This document shows, piece by piece, positions 24,853 through 37,430 of a DNA stretch of 64,000 bases (positions are counted from its first letter, which is position 1; each line of letters begins with the position of its first letter). The notes beneath the pieces were generated by a model. That model was not told the origin of the DNA. It searched no databases and was given only the letters and a program-made list of their open reading frames with translations. A program made the translations under genes and the position numbers. The stretch is from Chrysomallon squamiferum (taxonomy: Eukaryota; Mollusca; Gastropoda; Neomphalida; Peltospiridae), in assembly GCA_012295275.1 (NCBI GenBank), contig CM022678.1, forward strand, positions 5,738,559 through 5,802,558, written 5' to 3'.

Positions 24853-24866
24853 CACACACACACACT
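24597..24866. repeat. (CA)n-rich array
   Basis: CA runs (about 24599-24622 and 24797-24850) joined by degenerate CATA/CACA sequence. The open frames are His/Thr or Cys/Val repeats. Confidence 0.93.
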
Positions 24867-24935
24867 GATTTAAGTCCAGTAACAAAAGAGTGTCTTAGTC
24901 AAAAAAACATAACAAATCATCCTCTTTTCCTGCAG

Positions 24936-24995
24936 TTCCGAATAACCTGGAAAACAAACAGCTTCAAATATTCACACTGCATTGTCAGCTAATTG
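24936..24995 (+). other. Possible alternative 3' exon start
   Basis: An acceptor-like CCTCTTTTCCTGCAG ends at 24,935. The following frame continues phase 0 from 22,581 for 18 codons (FRITWKTNSFKYSHCIVS) to a TAA. No polyadenylation signal is close by. It is a weak candidate. Confidence 0.12.
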
Positions 24996-25034
24996 TATCT
25001 CCCATCTCATCAATAATGTATCAGCCAAACTGGA

Positions 25035-25525
25035 GAGTTCAGCGAGAGCAGGCTTGCCAAAAACACATGCAGGCCTGATGGGTTTTGGTGGGTCTGGAGA
25101 GTCATGCATGCCTTGGTTGGGTGTGGTGGGCCTGGTTAGACACATAAGCATGGGGAGACATGAAACAAAATGTGGGTTTGGTGCATCTTGTGGACCATGC
25201 ATGTTTAGTGGGTCTATATGGAGGGATGGTGACATATGCAAGCTGTTGACATATCAATTTGGGGTTCCAGGGATTCCATGCAGGCTTGATGGGACATGGT
25301 GGTTTGGTGGGACAAGTATAGGCTTGGCAAGACATGAGGGTTTTGTGGAACATACTACATACGGTTTGGTGAGAAAAATACATACATGGTTAGGCATACG
25401 GTTCTAGTGGAGCTTGTGGTCTATGTTTAACATGAAAGCTTGCCAAGATGACAGACTTCCTGGTTCTGATGGGTGTACAGTCTCAGTGGGATAAATAAGT
25501 CTGGTGGGACAATGTGTTAGGATTG
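25035..25525. repeat. Degenerate GGTTTGGTGGGACATG-type minisatellite
   Basis: Irregular 28-40 bp units share GCATG, GGTTTGGTGGG or GGGACATG cores (for example near 25085, 25165, 25265, 25310 and 25440). They keep open frames on both strands, which explains the 141-codon and 93-codon readings. This is not a gene. Confidence 0.75.
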
Positions 25526-25529
25526 CAAT

Positions 25530-26380
25530 TCATTTCTGAATCTTGTCTTCATTTTATTCCTCATTTTCTTGGTAAAAGTTCATAAAAATCTTAACAGAAA
25601 TTTGTATTAAGGTCTAATATAAAACAGATTTAAAGCCAGATTTTTACTGGCATACCTTGAAGAATGAATAATTATTATTTTTCTTCAGAATCATAAACTT
25701 TTTTCTTCTTCTTCTTCTTCTTCTCTATTTTTATGATTTGTGGGTATAAATAGGAACTGTATGGTCTTTTACTTACCTCCTGAATGGTCAGGAAGTAAAT
25801 CTTTCAGCTGTTAAAAATTAATGCCAAATAATCTATAACAGTGCTTAAAATAGATAAACTTTAAAAAGTTCGGACATGCTAATTAATAACATTAATTGTG
25901 CTCAACTTGCGTGTGTACCTGGCGAACTCAGTAGAACAGCTATGCTGTGATAAAGCTGCTAACTGAAAGTTAATCTATCTTAGTTAGTTTTCCTTGCCAT
26001 GTGTTTATTTTTATGCCCAGTATTTTTACTTTTTGTTTCCTTTTAGCCTTAGTTCTTTGTTTTCTTGTAATTATTTTTTTTCAGATTTTTTATGAGGATA
26101 AAATAATTTATTTTAAAGTGATTATAATAGTTTAATGGAAAATATCTTCAAGCTGATTATTATTGTTTTTAATTTTTTGATATGTTGAATGTTTAGCCTA
26201 TGAAATTTATTAGAATACAGAACAGTCTTAGCTACTGCATCTGTTTGGTTTTTAATAATATGTGCTCTATTAATTTACTGTCTATGGAAAGATGCATTTG
26301 AAAGAGTTTAGCTGCTAAACTTAAAAAAAAAAAAAATGTATCCCATCAATTCATTACAAGGTTTGTACCTTTCATTATAA
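25530..26380. other. CpG-poor unique DNA
   Basis: AT-rich sequence of ordinary complexity. It has a CTT run (about 25702-25723) and nothing gene-like. Confidence 0.55.
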
Positions 26381-26466
26381 CATACATACATACATATATA
26401 TATATATATACATACATAGATACATATATATATATATATATATACATACATAGATACATATATATA
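26381..26466. repeat. (ATAC)/(AT) mixed array
   Basis: CATA units and AT runs, duplicated internally (CATACATAGATACATATAT twice). Confidence 0.92.
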
Positions 26467-26939
26467 AATATCATTATTAACCATATACCTGAAAAAAAAC
26501 CATCAAAATAAATTAAAAAAAAAAAGAAAAAATAAAATAAATTAAAACAAATAAAATCTTTGTTCATATCTCATGTTATGTACAATTGTTGAAAAAATAA
26601 AGTTTAAAATTTATATGTAATCTAGATCGTGGCATGTATTGGTCCTGTGTTATAATCAGTTATGAAATATGTCTCTTCTTTTTTCTAAGACACCCACTGG
26701 CAAAAATGTATTACATTCACAACTTCTTCAGAAAAGTTGTAAAAGTGAAAGCTATTTGGGCTACACCACTAATCCTCAGGGTTAGAGCTGATGCTCAAGA
26801 TGTTAGTGCTGAAAGATTAATTTAGTTTAAGATAATTGGTTTATAGTGATTTTTACCTCTTCCCCAATTAGCTTTACAGTTGGAACTGTTACTAGAATGT
26901 GATCTTCGTAGCTCCCCAGCCTTGTTAAGCCAAAAGCAT

Positions 26940-27345
26940 TAACCACTTTGGCACTTTTTGCTCCATGAGATTGGATCATCTGACACGTAACTGGGATCTG
27001 GAGGTGGGATAGTTTGTCTCAGCAGTCGGCATCAGAATGTATTTCCAGACTGTGCCAACCTTAAAGCTAAAATCCTTAATCTGTGTGAGAATGAACCAAC
27101 TGTCATATATCTTAGAGTTGGGGGTGGGATTGTGTTCCTTTCCAAAAATCTATGATTTTATGGCAGTCTTAAAAGCAAAATTCTTACTCACAGTGCTGGG
27201 CTTTATTTTTCTGTGAGAATGAATCAACTGTCGCATATTTTTGAGATTTCGTGCCTGGTTCCAAGAATGCCAGACATAAACAGCAAAACATTAATTAGTT
27301 ATACAATTTTTTTTATTTTGTGAGAATAGATCAAACTATCATGGG
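26940..27345. repeat. Degenerate ~105-135 bp tandem repeat, ~4 copies
   Basis: The landmark (T/C)TGTGAGAATGAATCAACTG recurs at about 26964 (very degenerate), 27083, 27213 and 27319, each followed by TCATAT- or TCGCATAT-like sequence. Confidence 0.65.
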
Positions 27346-27349
27346 AACT

Positions 27350-28500
27350 GTTGCATCCCCAAAATATATTGTTGCATATATTTGAAGAAGATTCAGGAGC
27401 TCTGTGTTGTTTGAGTGTTGACCAAATTAAGAAGCTGACACCTGTATGTCATCCTAGTATTTCCTAATATTAAGGTTTAAAAGTTTTAGAATTTATATCT
27501 GATGCTGTTTTTCTTATTTATTTATTTCAAAAAAAATGATTCCATAGTTATACAACTTGGTTATGGACAATATCAGAATTTGCTCCAATGAATCTAACAG
27601 CTGATCACGTAATAATCAGTTAACTAGTGAAGACGTCATTACAATTTCAAAACAAACAGGATAGTACATACCTCAGAGTTTCACGACCCAACTTGTTTTA
27701 GATGTGCGTACTCGTATTAAAACAAGAATGGATAAACCATGTTGTTTCAGAAAGGCAAACATCACAGAGAACACTTGCACGTTTTTTTCTGAAAGAAAGT
27801 CAAGGCCAGATTAAACCAGCTTCCTTATAAAACATTCATGGAATTAATTTTGAAAATAGATTGGAGTAGAATGATGGTGGTAACATGGGGGGAATTGAGG
27901 GGGGGGGAAAAATCATTATGTTTCTTTTACGAGTATCGATCTTTTGACCTACAACATCATAGCCATACATCCTGCTTCTCACAAATAATCAAAACGGCTT
28001 TTTTTTTTTTTTTTTTCCCCTCTCTTTTCTTTTCTTTCACTCTCCTTTTTATCCATTTTACCCAGTAAATTGTAATATATGGCAAAGCTTTCTTCTGGAA
28101 TTTGGTGTTGCAGCACAGCAAGCATTCTATTTTTAGCCTGTATCACACTGGCTGTATGTTAATGATTGCAGATCAATATACACCAAGCCCTTCTTCATGG
28201 TGACAAACCAGAATGACAAGAGTGCATGCCTATAAACAGCTAAAAAAAAAAAAAAAAAAATCCATAAAAAAAAATCCACAAAAAAAAGAAATCACCTAAT
28301 GCTAAGCTGCTGGAATTTAATTGTTCATTATTGCAAGCCAGCGATATCATTCTGAGCCATAGTTTAAACAAATTTAATATATTTCCACTTGATGGGCAAG
28401 AGGAATGGTCAACAGATAATACAGTTTAATAATACTGGTGGATTCCCCAGCCATTGCTGCTTTGTAGGTTTCCAAATTCCTCCTCAGCATATTGGAGCAT
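27350..28500. other. CpG-poor unique DNA
   Basis: Complex non-repetitive sequence, notably 28,080-28,230 and 28,290-28,500, with poly-T at about 28000-28017 and poly-A at about 28242-28260. The reading frames are short. The complexity would fit a conserved non-coding element, but this cannot be tested here. Confidence 0.4.
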
Positions 28501-28519
28501 TAAACTGTATTTTATCAGT

Positions 28520-28620
28520 TATTTATATATTTATTTATTCATTTATTTATTTATTTAGTTAGTTATTGTTGTTGTTGTTGTTGTTGTTGTTGTTATTTTT
28601 ATTATTATTATTATTATAAG
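28520..28620. repeat. TTTA / TTG / TTA array
   Basis: Tetranucleotide units passing into TTG and then TTA triplets, the same order as in the 6.3 kb array. Confidence 0.92.
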
Positions 28621-29578
28621 TTATTTAAGTTCAATTATTATTAGTGACGTAAGTACTTTTGTCATCAGGTAACATGTGTGGTTAAAATGAACTGAATGAA
28701 CAGAAAAAAAAAAAAAATAATAATAATAATAATAATTTGCCACATACATGTTTAGATCCATAAAAAAGATAAAAATTCATATAATTATTATCAATTAGCC
28801 ATGGGTGCTGTTGCAAAATGTCATTAAACATATCTTATCATAATCTGATTGTACTCAGAACCCCTGCCTGTCTGATCAATAAATTAATTGTTATTTATTA
28901 TATTTAATAATGAACATTGATTGATTTTTTTTTTTTTAAAAAAAAAAGAAATATGAAATACAAAATACATTAATTAATGTTGTGAAACCTGAGATGTATC
29001 CATCTGTATAGTAAACGTGAAAAAAAGAAGAAGATTTAATTAAAATAGACTGGTTTTTAAATTATTATTATTGTTGTTATTTCTAATAATGTGTTAATAA
29101 AAAACAGTTAATATAGTGACATAAAACATTTTTTCTGAACATTGGGCAGTATTTCATTGGTAAAATAGAAGTGTAATTTATTTAGAATCTTTTCACGAAG
29201 ATATATATGTATAATGTCAAAGAGACAAATAAAAATGTAAAATTGGTATAAAAAGAAAGTCCAAAATATTTTTTACATTTTCATATTATAAAACTAAAGA
29301 AAAGCAAATAAAAATGGATAATTTGTGACCAATTCTAATTATTGTTATTTTTTTATTTTTTTTTATTTTTATTTTTTTTATAATAGTTAAAATAAATTAT
29401 ATGAAATGATAATAATGAGACTAAAACTGATGTTTGAAATACAATACCTTCCCCACCAGCAGGAACCAAAATAACAACAAGAACAATGATAACAATGTTA
29501 ACAATAATAGCAGTCCCAAAAATAATAATAATATAATAGTTCATGAAAACAATATTACTGATGCAGCCTGTGCCACTA
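28621..29578. other. AT-rich non-coding DNA
   Basis: A-rich and T-rich patches and a short AAT run (about 28714-28734). No gene. Confidence 0.6.
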
Positions 29579-29975
29579 TACTGCAGCTGTAGCTGTTACT
29601 ATTACTATTTCTTCTCCTGCTACTGTTACTACTATTATTACCATTATTACTACTGCTACTGCTGCTATTAATAATACCACTACTACTACTACTATGACTC
29701 TATTACGACTGCTACTACTAGTACAACAGCACTCTACAAATAATATCAAAAAGAAAAATAATAACAGTGTTATTACTACTACTATTGTTACTATTACATA
29801 CAACAATTACTATACTACTACTACTACTACAGCAGCTACTATTACTACCACAGTTACTACAGCTTTTACGGCTACTACTACACCATTTCTGATAATATTA
29901 AGAGGAAAAAAAAAAAAAGGTTAGTGCTACTGCTATTGCTATTACTATTACTATTGCTGCTGTGCTTCTCATGTA
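29579..29975. repeat. Imperfect CTA / CTG / TTA triplet array
   Basis: About 400 bp of irregular CTA, CTG, ATT and ACT triplets with an A-run interruption near 29905. Open frames on both strands are Thr-, Val- and Ile-rich artefacts. Confidence 0.88.
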
Positions 29976-29979
29976 ATGA

Positions 29980-30720
29980 CAGCTTCTTCTGATAATAACA
30001 ACATTAGCATTAATAACCTGAAGCACAATATTTATCTATGCTAATCTTGAAATAACAACAAAATTAATAAAAAAATAATTTACATTTAATCTCCATTAAT
30101 CATTTTATATTAATGACATCGGTGTGCGTCATACATTTATTTACACATGAATTAACAATCTGATAACACACCCTGACATTGCAGTAACATCAGAATTAAT
30201 TTATAACACTAAAAAAAAAAGTAATTAAAAAAAAAGAAAGAAAGCAGTTACTTATGAATAAATCATCTTGTTAGATATCATTATAATTGTGTGATTAATG
30301 ATAAAAAAACCACTGATAACAACGATGATGAAAATGATGCTGATGATAAAAATGATGTTGATAATAATGATGATTTAATGATAATAGCAACAAAAATAAT
30401 AAGAAGAAGATGAAAATTCCATACAAATCATTTACTGAGTCAAATACAAATTCCTTTTCAGGCCATAAATTATCATTTATTTAATTTGTTATTTTTTTTA
30501 AAATTCCATAATGGTCACCAGTCACCTGTCACCTCAAGTCTTTTATGTCAGTTATTATTGCTAAAATATGTTTCTTTTAAAATAATGTAACGTAAGCAAA
30601 ACAACTTCCACTGCCCATGAGCCCATTACATGGATTAGCATGAAGGATTCTTTTATATTTACCCACCCATAAACAGGAAAGCATACTTAATGACACAGAG
30701 CATTAAGCTAGATTGTGAAA
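29980..30720. other. AT-rich non-coding DNA
   Basis: Unique AT-rich DNA with a GAT/AAT triplet patch (about 30317-30410). No gene seen. Confidence 0.55.
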
Positions 30721-30769
30721 TGGTTCAATGGACGGACTAAGAAGTATTGATGGTTCGATACAGATTTAT

Positions 30770-30846
30770 CTGAACACTAACAAAAATTGATCTTCTGACC
30801 TTTCACCCTTTGGGCCGCTGTTCTAACCAATGGACTACAACCCACT
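30770..30846 (-). repeat. Degenerate tRNA-derived SINE head
   Basis: The - strand reads GGGTTGTAGTCCATTGGTTA then GAACAGCGGCCC, matching a tRNA 5' half and Pol III A box. It shares TTGGTTAGA with the copy near 21.79 kb. The B box is decayed. Confidence 0.5.
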
Positions 30847-31014
30847 CCACCCCTGAGGTTAATATGGGCACAGCCTATGCTCCATAAGCACAAGCGATTA
30901 CATTTTGATTGGCCTGAAGCTGAATAGTTCCTTGGCAGCAAATTGAAGAGCACGAACTTGTCTGTGTTCTATTGATTATCACTATCCGATTAGTCTGAAA
31001 TTAAAATGAAGGTC

Positions 31015-31770
31015 TGCTAAACCTTGGAATCATCCTGTTTTGTGCCATCGCAAAAATGTCTGCCATTTCCTGCTCGTTGTACCGTCTAAATCTTTTTTTA
31101 TTTATAACGTAAAGCTGAGTTCTTGACATGGTTCTGAATATGGAGGAAGAAAGATGGAGAGAGGATCAATTCTGCACTGTATCATCGTCACAAGATGCCT
31201 GCCATTTTTCTGCCTCTTGATCCATCTGAATCTTTTTATTTTTAATGGAAACCTGAGTGCTTGATACAGTTGTCAGATAGAAAAAGAAAGAAAGAAAGAG
31301 AAAGAGAAAGAGATGGAGAGAAGGAAGTTCAGTATACATTAAACCATTAAAAAAAATGTCTGCTGTTTTCTCTTACTTCTGCTGAGTAGCTTCATGAATA
31401 ACTTAATGTAATGTTATATAATATAATATAATATAATATAATATAATATAATATAATATAATATAATATAATATATAATATAATATATAATATAATAATA
31501 TTAATAAGTTAATGGCATAGCTTTTAGTATGAAGAAAGAAAGAAAAGAAAAGAAAATAAGGAGAATTGTTCTTCCAGTATCTGGCTGTTTTGGGCTTGAA
31601 ATGGCTCTCAGAATGGAGAAAAAAAAAAACAAGAAAGAAAGATGGAAAGAAGAAGGATCAATGTGTCATTTTATATCTAGCTGTAACAACATATCTGCCA
31701 TTATTTTCTTCTACGACCTGGATGTTTATATTTTAACACAAAAAACAGCATCCCTAACATTGCCTTAAGT
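31015..31770. repeat. Degenerate ~140-160 bp tandem repeat, ~4 copies
   Basis: The landmark ATGTCTGCCATTTCCTGCTC (or GCCATTTTTCTGCCTCTTGA and similar) recurs at about 31061, 31200, 31361 and 31696, with GATGGAGAGA-type purine stretches between copies. The last interval is enlarged by the pentanucleotide array at 31,414-31,500. Confidence 0.72.
31414..31505. repeat. (ATAAT)n pentanucleotide array
   Basis: About 16 near-perfect 5-bp units with a few ATATA variants at the 3' end. Confidence 0.96.
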
Positions 31771-32280
31771 TTAATAAACAGAGAAAAAAAAGAACATAGT
31801 TAGAAGGAAGATATTAGTAAATGGAAAGAGAGAAATTCTGACTATTCAGCCGATGCTTATAATAAATTCATTAATTCTTTCATTATTGATTACCTTACAT
31901 GACGGTTTATGCATACAAAAGACATGATCCATTGTTTTGCTCATTCGGCACACAGAGTGAGCATATTCTTTTGTGTGTGTAATATATAATTATCATAATT
32001 TGTATGCATGCCTCCGTATGTATAATTAATAATGCCTCATCACTGCTGTTGTCCCAGTTTTACATAATGGTAGTCAGGTTTCAGCTGGTCTGGTTCTGTT
32101 TTGAATGGATCTGTTCTGCAGACACAAAACAGAAGCATATCAAGAATCGTTTGGGTTTTAATTTAAGTAAGGTCAGTGTCTTGGACTTGAAGCTTGGAAG
32201 AAGGGGAAACGACTTTGTGATTGATTTAACAGTGTCATGATTGTCACGTTTTTTGATAAGCCCTTTTATGCTGTGCCGTT
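31771..32280. other. CpG-poor unique DNA
   Basis: Ordinary complexity. A 78-codon + strand frame (32004-32240) is not recognised and lacks clear splice or promoter context. Confidence 0.4.
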
Positions 32281-32284
32281 TTTC

Positions 32285-32900
32285 TGTTTGTTTTATGTTA
32301 TGTTACGTTTTGTTAAATTTGTTGTTTTCTGTCGTTTTGTATTATGTTACGTTTTGTTAAATTTGTTAAATTTGGTGTTTTCTGTCGTTTTGTATTATGT
32401 TACGTTTTGTTATGTTTGTTAAATTTGGTGTTTTCTGTCGTTTTGTATTATGTTACGTTTTGTTAAATTTGTTGTAGTCTGTCATTTTATATTACATTAT
32501 GTTTGTTAAATTTGTTGTTTTATGTCGTTTTATATTGTTACATTTTGTTACGTTTTGTTAAATTTGTTATTTCTGTCATTTTTCATTATGCTTTGTTGTC
32601 TTACTTCATGTTATGTTAGGTTAAATTATTTTATGTTGCATTGTTTTTTATGTTTATATTGTTAAGTTATTTTAGGTTATATTATGCTATTTCATGTCTT
32701 CTTACCTTACGTTAGATCAAATTGTTATTCTATAATTTTTTTATTGTAATTATTTATATTAAACTATATTATAATTTTATTGCTTTTGTATTATGTTATG
32801 TTATGTTACTTAGGTTACGAATCATTATTTTATGCTTGTTACATCATGTTACATTATATTACATTATATTACATTAAATTATCTTACATTATTGTTAAGG
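32285..32900. repeat. T-rich minisatellite with 43-53 bp units
   Basis: The core GTCGTTTTGTATTATGTTAC plus GTTTTGTTAAATTTGTT recurs. CTGTCG/CTGTCA landmarks fall at 32329, 32382, 32435, 32479 and 32573, with a degenerate one near 32523. After 32,580 the array decays into TTATGTTA and ACATTATATT motifs. It is strongly T-biased on the + strand. Confidence 0.9.
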
Positions 32901-33915
32901 ATCATGAAGACAATGAGAGAGAAAGCCAAAATGGCATATTCTTTTTTTTACTAGCAGCAAGGGATATTTCATATGAACATTCTAAAGTATTGACTTGTCA
33001 TAGATAAATAAATATAGTCATATAATGATCAGTCATTTCACCAGTTGCCAAAAGAATATAATTGTCTATGAAAATTTTGCCCATTTGAGACCATCACACT
33101 TTGTGTCATACTTAAATAACACAGTATAAGACCTCCAGTCTTTTCTTGACAATATATTGGCTACAATTTAACTCTTCTTATATTTTATTTACTGTTTGCT
33201 CAGTTATTTGTTTGTTTATTTTATTATTTTGTTATCATTTTGATACATTATTAAGTGCTAAGAATGGTTGCTTTCAAACATTGTTTTAATATTCAGTGAC
33301 CTTTATAATTTTTTTTTAATTTGTTTAATTCATTATTTTTTACTTTAATTTTTAATTTATTTATGATTTTTTCATGAATTTGTTGTTGTTGTAGGCATTT
33401 CTTTTTTTATTTTACTTCTCTTATTCATTCATTCATTCATTCTTTCTTTCGTTTATTGTTTATTTAATTATTATTTTTATTAATTTACGTTTTTAATCAT
33501 TCTTTTATTTATTTATGTTCATTAATCCATCTATTTCAAACAGTTCTACAACAAACATATTAATTTTTCTCTCTTTATTTTTGTAATTTTTTTTTATTAT
33601 TCATATTAATCCAACTTGTATTTTACATTTCATTAACTCATACATATGGCAATGAGAGGTTTTACAAAAATCAAAAAAGAAATTGTAAAATGGAGAATGT
33701 AAACACAAACCTACCAGATGTGCATGTGCATAGCTGTGAGTTAATATTTTCCCATAACACCTTTCCCTCAGGCGATCTGACATTTTTATATATTTTAATA
33801 TCACTGCATTTACATTTGTCACCAGCAGGACGCCAGATGTCAGTGTGTGCGTGGGACAGCCAGAAAATGTTAACGATTTTTATTCTCGTAGACTAGACTA
33901 TATTATTGTAGAGCA
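32901..33915. other. CpG-poor, T-rich non-coding DNA
   Basis: T-rich low-complexity sequence at 33,180-33,600, with more complex unique sequence at 33,600-33,900. No supported exon. Confidence 0.5.
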
Positions 33916-33923
33916 AAAACAAA

Positions 33924-33939
33924 TATATATATATATCTA

Positions 33940-33994
<55 letters not shown>

Positions 33995-34018
33995 GCACAC
34001 GCACACACACACACACTA
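33924..34018. repeat. (TA)(TG)(TA)(CA) inverted compound repeat
   Basis: (TG)n at about 33940-33962, (TA)n at about 33963-33985 and (CA)n at about 33987-34016 make a large self-complementary structure with the TA block at its centre. Confidence 0.93.
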
Positions 34019-34139
34019 TATGCTATTTACAAATAAATGCTTGTTAGAGAGTGATAAACTGGAAGACATTATTTCTCGTGTATTTTGGGAGTAGAAGTAT
34101 AAAGTCAAAGAATTAATATTTTTAACTGGACCCACATTT

Positions 34140-34184
34140 TTTTTCTTCTTCTTCTTCTTCTTCTTCTTATTATTATTATTTTAA

Positions 34185-34246
<62 letters not shown>

Positions 34247-34290
34247 TATTTATTTTATTATTTTATTTTATTATTTTATTTTATTTTTTT
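34140..34290. repeat. TTC / ATT / TTTA-TTTTA array
   Basis: About nine TTC units, then about 20 ATT units, then TTTAT pentamers. Confidence 0.94.
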
Positions 34291-34489
34291 TAAATAAGAA
34301 TAAATAAAAATTAAACAGTAGAGCTTTTGACTAAATTTTTGTATATGCTTTCGACTAAATTAACTCTCATTTAAATATTTAAGTAATAACTTATAATTCA
34401 TACAAAAAGAAAACAAATATAAAAAAAACATAAAAACAACATAACATACTGAGATATCTGAATAGCTTTTGCTGGAACATGAAATAGAG

Positions 34490-34590
34490 CAATATATATA
34501 TATATGTACACATATATACATAAATACAAACATTCATACATATATACATATACATATACATATACATATATGTATATATACACACACACT
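34490..34590. repeat. AT / ACATAT mixed array
   Basis: Short AT run and ACATATAC hexamers ending in CA units. Confidence 0.88.
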
Positions 34591-35366
34591 TAGACAGGCA
34601 ACCTGAAACAAAGAATTAATTACCCATAGCCTTACTACTACCACTACAAGACCAAACCAAAGTACCTGTCAAGCACTTCCTCGCACTCAGTCAAGACTTT
34701 GTCTGAAATAGAACCAATTTTCATCTGAAGTCTGCATAAACAAACAATGTCAGTTTTCCTAAACAGCAGTCTACAAAAGAGTGACTGAATTGTCTTAGTA
34801 AAACGTCTAGAAGCACCTGTTGTTCACATACACAAAACCAGTCTTGGTGAAACTCTAGGCTTGTTAGAGGTTTAATGTTCTTGTCAAACGTACTCCGTTA
34901 ATATTTTGGTTCTGGTCCCTCCCAGAGTTAATGAGGTGTTGAATGGAATGAATGGAACGAGAGAGAGAGGGGGGAGGGAGGGAGGGAGATAGAGGCAGAG
35001 GGAGGGAGGGAGAGGTGGTGAGGTGAATGAGATGGAGGCAAAATTAATTTAATTATCTGTTATCAGAAGTATGAATAATGGTAGGTCTCTGTTTTTCTTT
35101 ATGATGTAAAACATGGGGAGGGGAAAAAATCTAATTTTAATTTTTCATGTAAAATTATCTCAAAACTCTACTTTTGTTTTTGATGTGAACCATCCCATAT
35201 ATAATTATATTCATGTATTTAGCTTTTGAATTATATTTATGTTTTTTACTGAATAATTTCTGTATAAACAAATATTATGTTCTTTATTATTCATTATCAT
35301 GTATCTTTTGGATTAGAATTTATTCTCTCCTGGATTAATAATGTGAATTAATAAAGATAATAGTAT

Positions 35367-35401
<35 letters not shown>

Positions 35402-36995
35402 CATAAACATAGTCAAAATAATGATGATTATAAAATAATAACAATGATGATGAAATTACAGCAACAATTACAGTATCATTACTAAACAGTAAATACTGGC
35501 TTACTGTAACTTTCAGTATAAGGTTAAAAGGCTAACAGAAGACAGGCTGTGGAACATATGTACTGGTAGAAACAGAGAGAAAATGTGTATCAGATTATCA
35601 TCATGTGGTCTTTTTTATATGATCCCTCTCACAACAAAACACACACAATTACCTTTGGTATATATCAGGTATTGTGCACTGTTTGGAGGTTTGTTTATGG
35701 CAGTAGAAAGCTTAAAAAAAAAAAATAATAAGAAAGAAAGAGAAAGAAAATAAAGCTCATTAACGTTAAACCATAATATTTATTTTTCAATATGAATTTA
35801 TAATTTAGCAGATAATAACTGAAAGAATAAAAAAAATGCATGAAAGAAGGAAGGAAAGAAGGATGGTTTAACATATTTCAATATATTTTAATGTTAAAGG
35901 TTACTGAGCATCTATACTTTTATTATTTAAACTTACATTAAAGTGTACCTGCAGTATTTTGAATAAATGAGCTTTAACACTTCCAAGATATTATTTTATT
36001 CTTTTGGACAATCTATCATCAGCCATATGAAGGTATAATAATAAAATAATACAGTTACTAAATTTTCCCACATAACTATTGGAGTCTTGACATCATCTTG
36101 GACTTTGTCGACTGAAATTTGTTTTGTTTTCTTCTGATTATAGGAGAAAATCAGACTATCCTATACAACGATGACATCATAACTACAGAAAAATGGCAAC
36201 ACCCAGATATTTTAAAACTTTACTCTTTTTTTTTTTTTTTTTTTAAATTTTAATATGTTATTAATTAACACTGAACCATCAGAACATAAATCTTAACATA
36301 AATTTTAAGTATGAAGGATATGTATATATTTGTACCATTTCTTCATAATATCACCAATGGTTCACCAATTTAAGTGAATTCTCAGTGGCTCTTCTTTATT
36401 CAGAAATAATAGTCTGACTGTGTTTTTGGTGGGGGGTTTATTTTTTTCCCAAGCGTTGTCTCTGCATTCAGCTTCACACATATCAAGTGGCTGGCAGAGT
36501 GTTTAGTAGTAATTACACACAAACATGTTGAGAAGATGTCTTTGTTGTTTTGTTTTAAGTGGGAAGTGTTTGAAGTTGTAATTATGAAGAAATTGCTACT
36601 CAAACTCATTAAGTAGGTGTTAGACCGCAGAAAAACATATTTTTCTTCATCATTTTTTTTATTTTTTGACTTTTTTCTTCACTGTTTTGTACTTTTGGTC
36701 CCTTTCTGTGTTTTCTTCACTCATTTTATAAAAAATCTTTTTTTAATTACAGTCTCCACTTTCTATCTTCTTCCTGATATTCTTTTTTTTCTCTGTTTTT
36801 TTTTTTTTGTTTTTTTCAACTCAAATATTCTCTTTTTATCATCATTTTTTTTTTTTTTTCACATCGCTTAAGTTATTTTCATTTCATTTTTTTTCTCTTT
36901 ATTTATAAGTCTCTTCATCCATTGATCTATCCATCTATCTTTCCACCTACCCATCTGTCTATCCCTCTATCTAGCCAACTCGTTCTTTGTGTCTC
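34591..36995. other. CpG-poor unique DNA
   Basis: Long stretch without exons. Contents include a GAGGG purine-rich patch (34,960-35,022), (AAT)n at about 35370-35400, poly-T at about 36226-36244 and T-rich sequence at 36,640-36,900. 35,041-35,340 has no CpG at all by eye. Confidence 0.55.
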
Positions 36996-36996
36996 C

Positions 36997-36997
<1 letters not shown>

Positions 36998-37057
<60 letters not shown>

Positions 37058-37110
37058 TCTCTATTCCTCCTCCCCCTCTCCCTCTTCCCCCTCCTCCTCC
37101 CACTCAGTGT
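36998..37110. repeat. (CT)n with CCT-rich tail
   Basis: About 27 CT units and then a CCTCCTCCCC-rich pyrimidine tract to about 37104. Confidence 0.95.
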
Positions 37111-37355
37111 ATGTGTGAAAACTACTTAACAGTCCAACAGCTGCTCCAGCTTGAAAAACCATCTGGTAACAAACGAACACCTGCCCAGCATAGAAAACAC
37201 ACATGCTTTTCTTTTTGTAATTACCTCATCCAGCCAGTTACATTTGAGTATTGTTGTTTCCTGTTCATTTAAAAGCTAAAGATACTAATTAGTTAATAAT
37301 AAAATAAATGTAAAAAAAAAAGAAAAAAAAAAGTCAAAACAATCATTTTTTATTT

Positions 37356-37357
<2 letters not shown>

Positions 37358-37413
<56 letters not shown>

Positions 37414-37430
37414 GAGAGAGAGAGAGAGAT
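37358..37430. repeat. (GA)n-(CAGA)n-(GA)n array
   Basis: About 16 GA, six CAGA and about nine GA units. Confidence 0.95.

Noticed and set aside
24982-25407. 141-codon + strand frame with Gly- and Cys-rich pattern
   Set aside because: It coincides with a degenerate minisatellite that is open on both strands.
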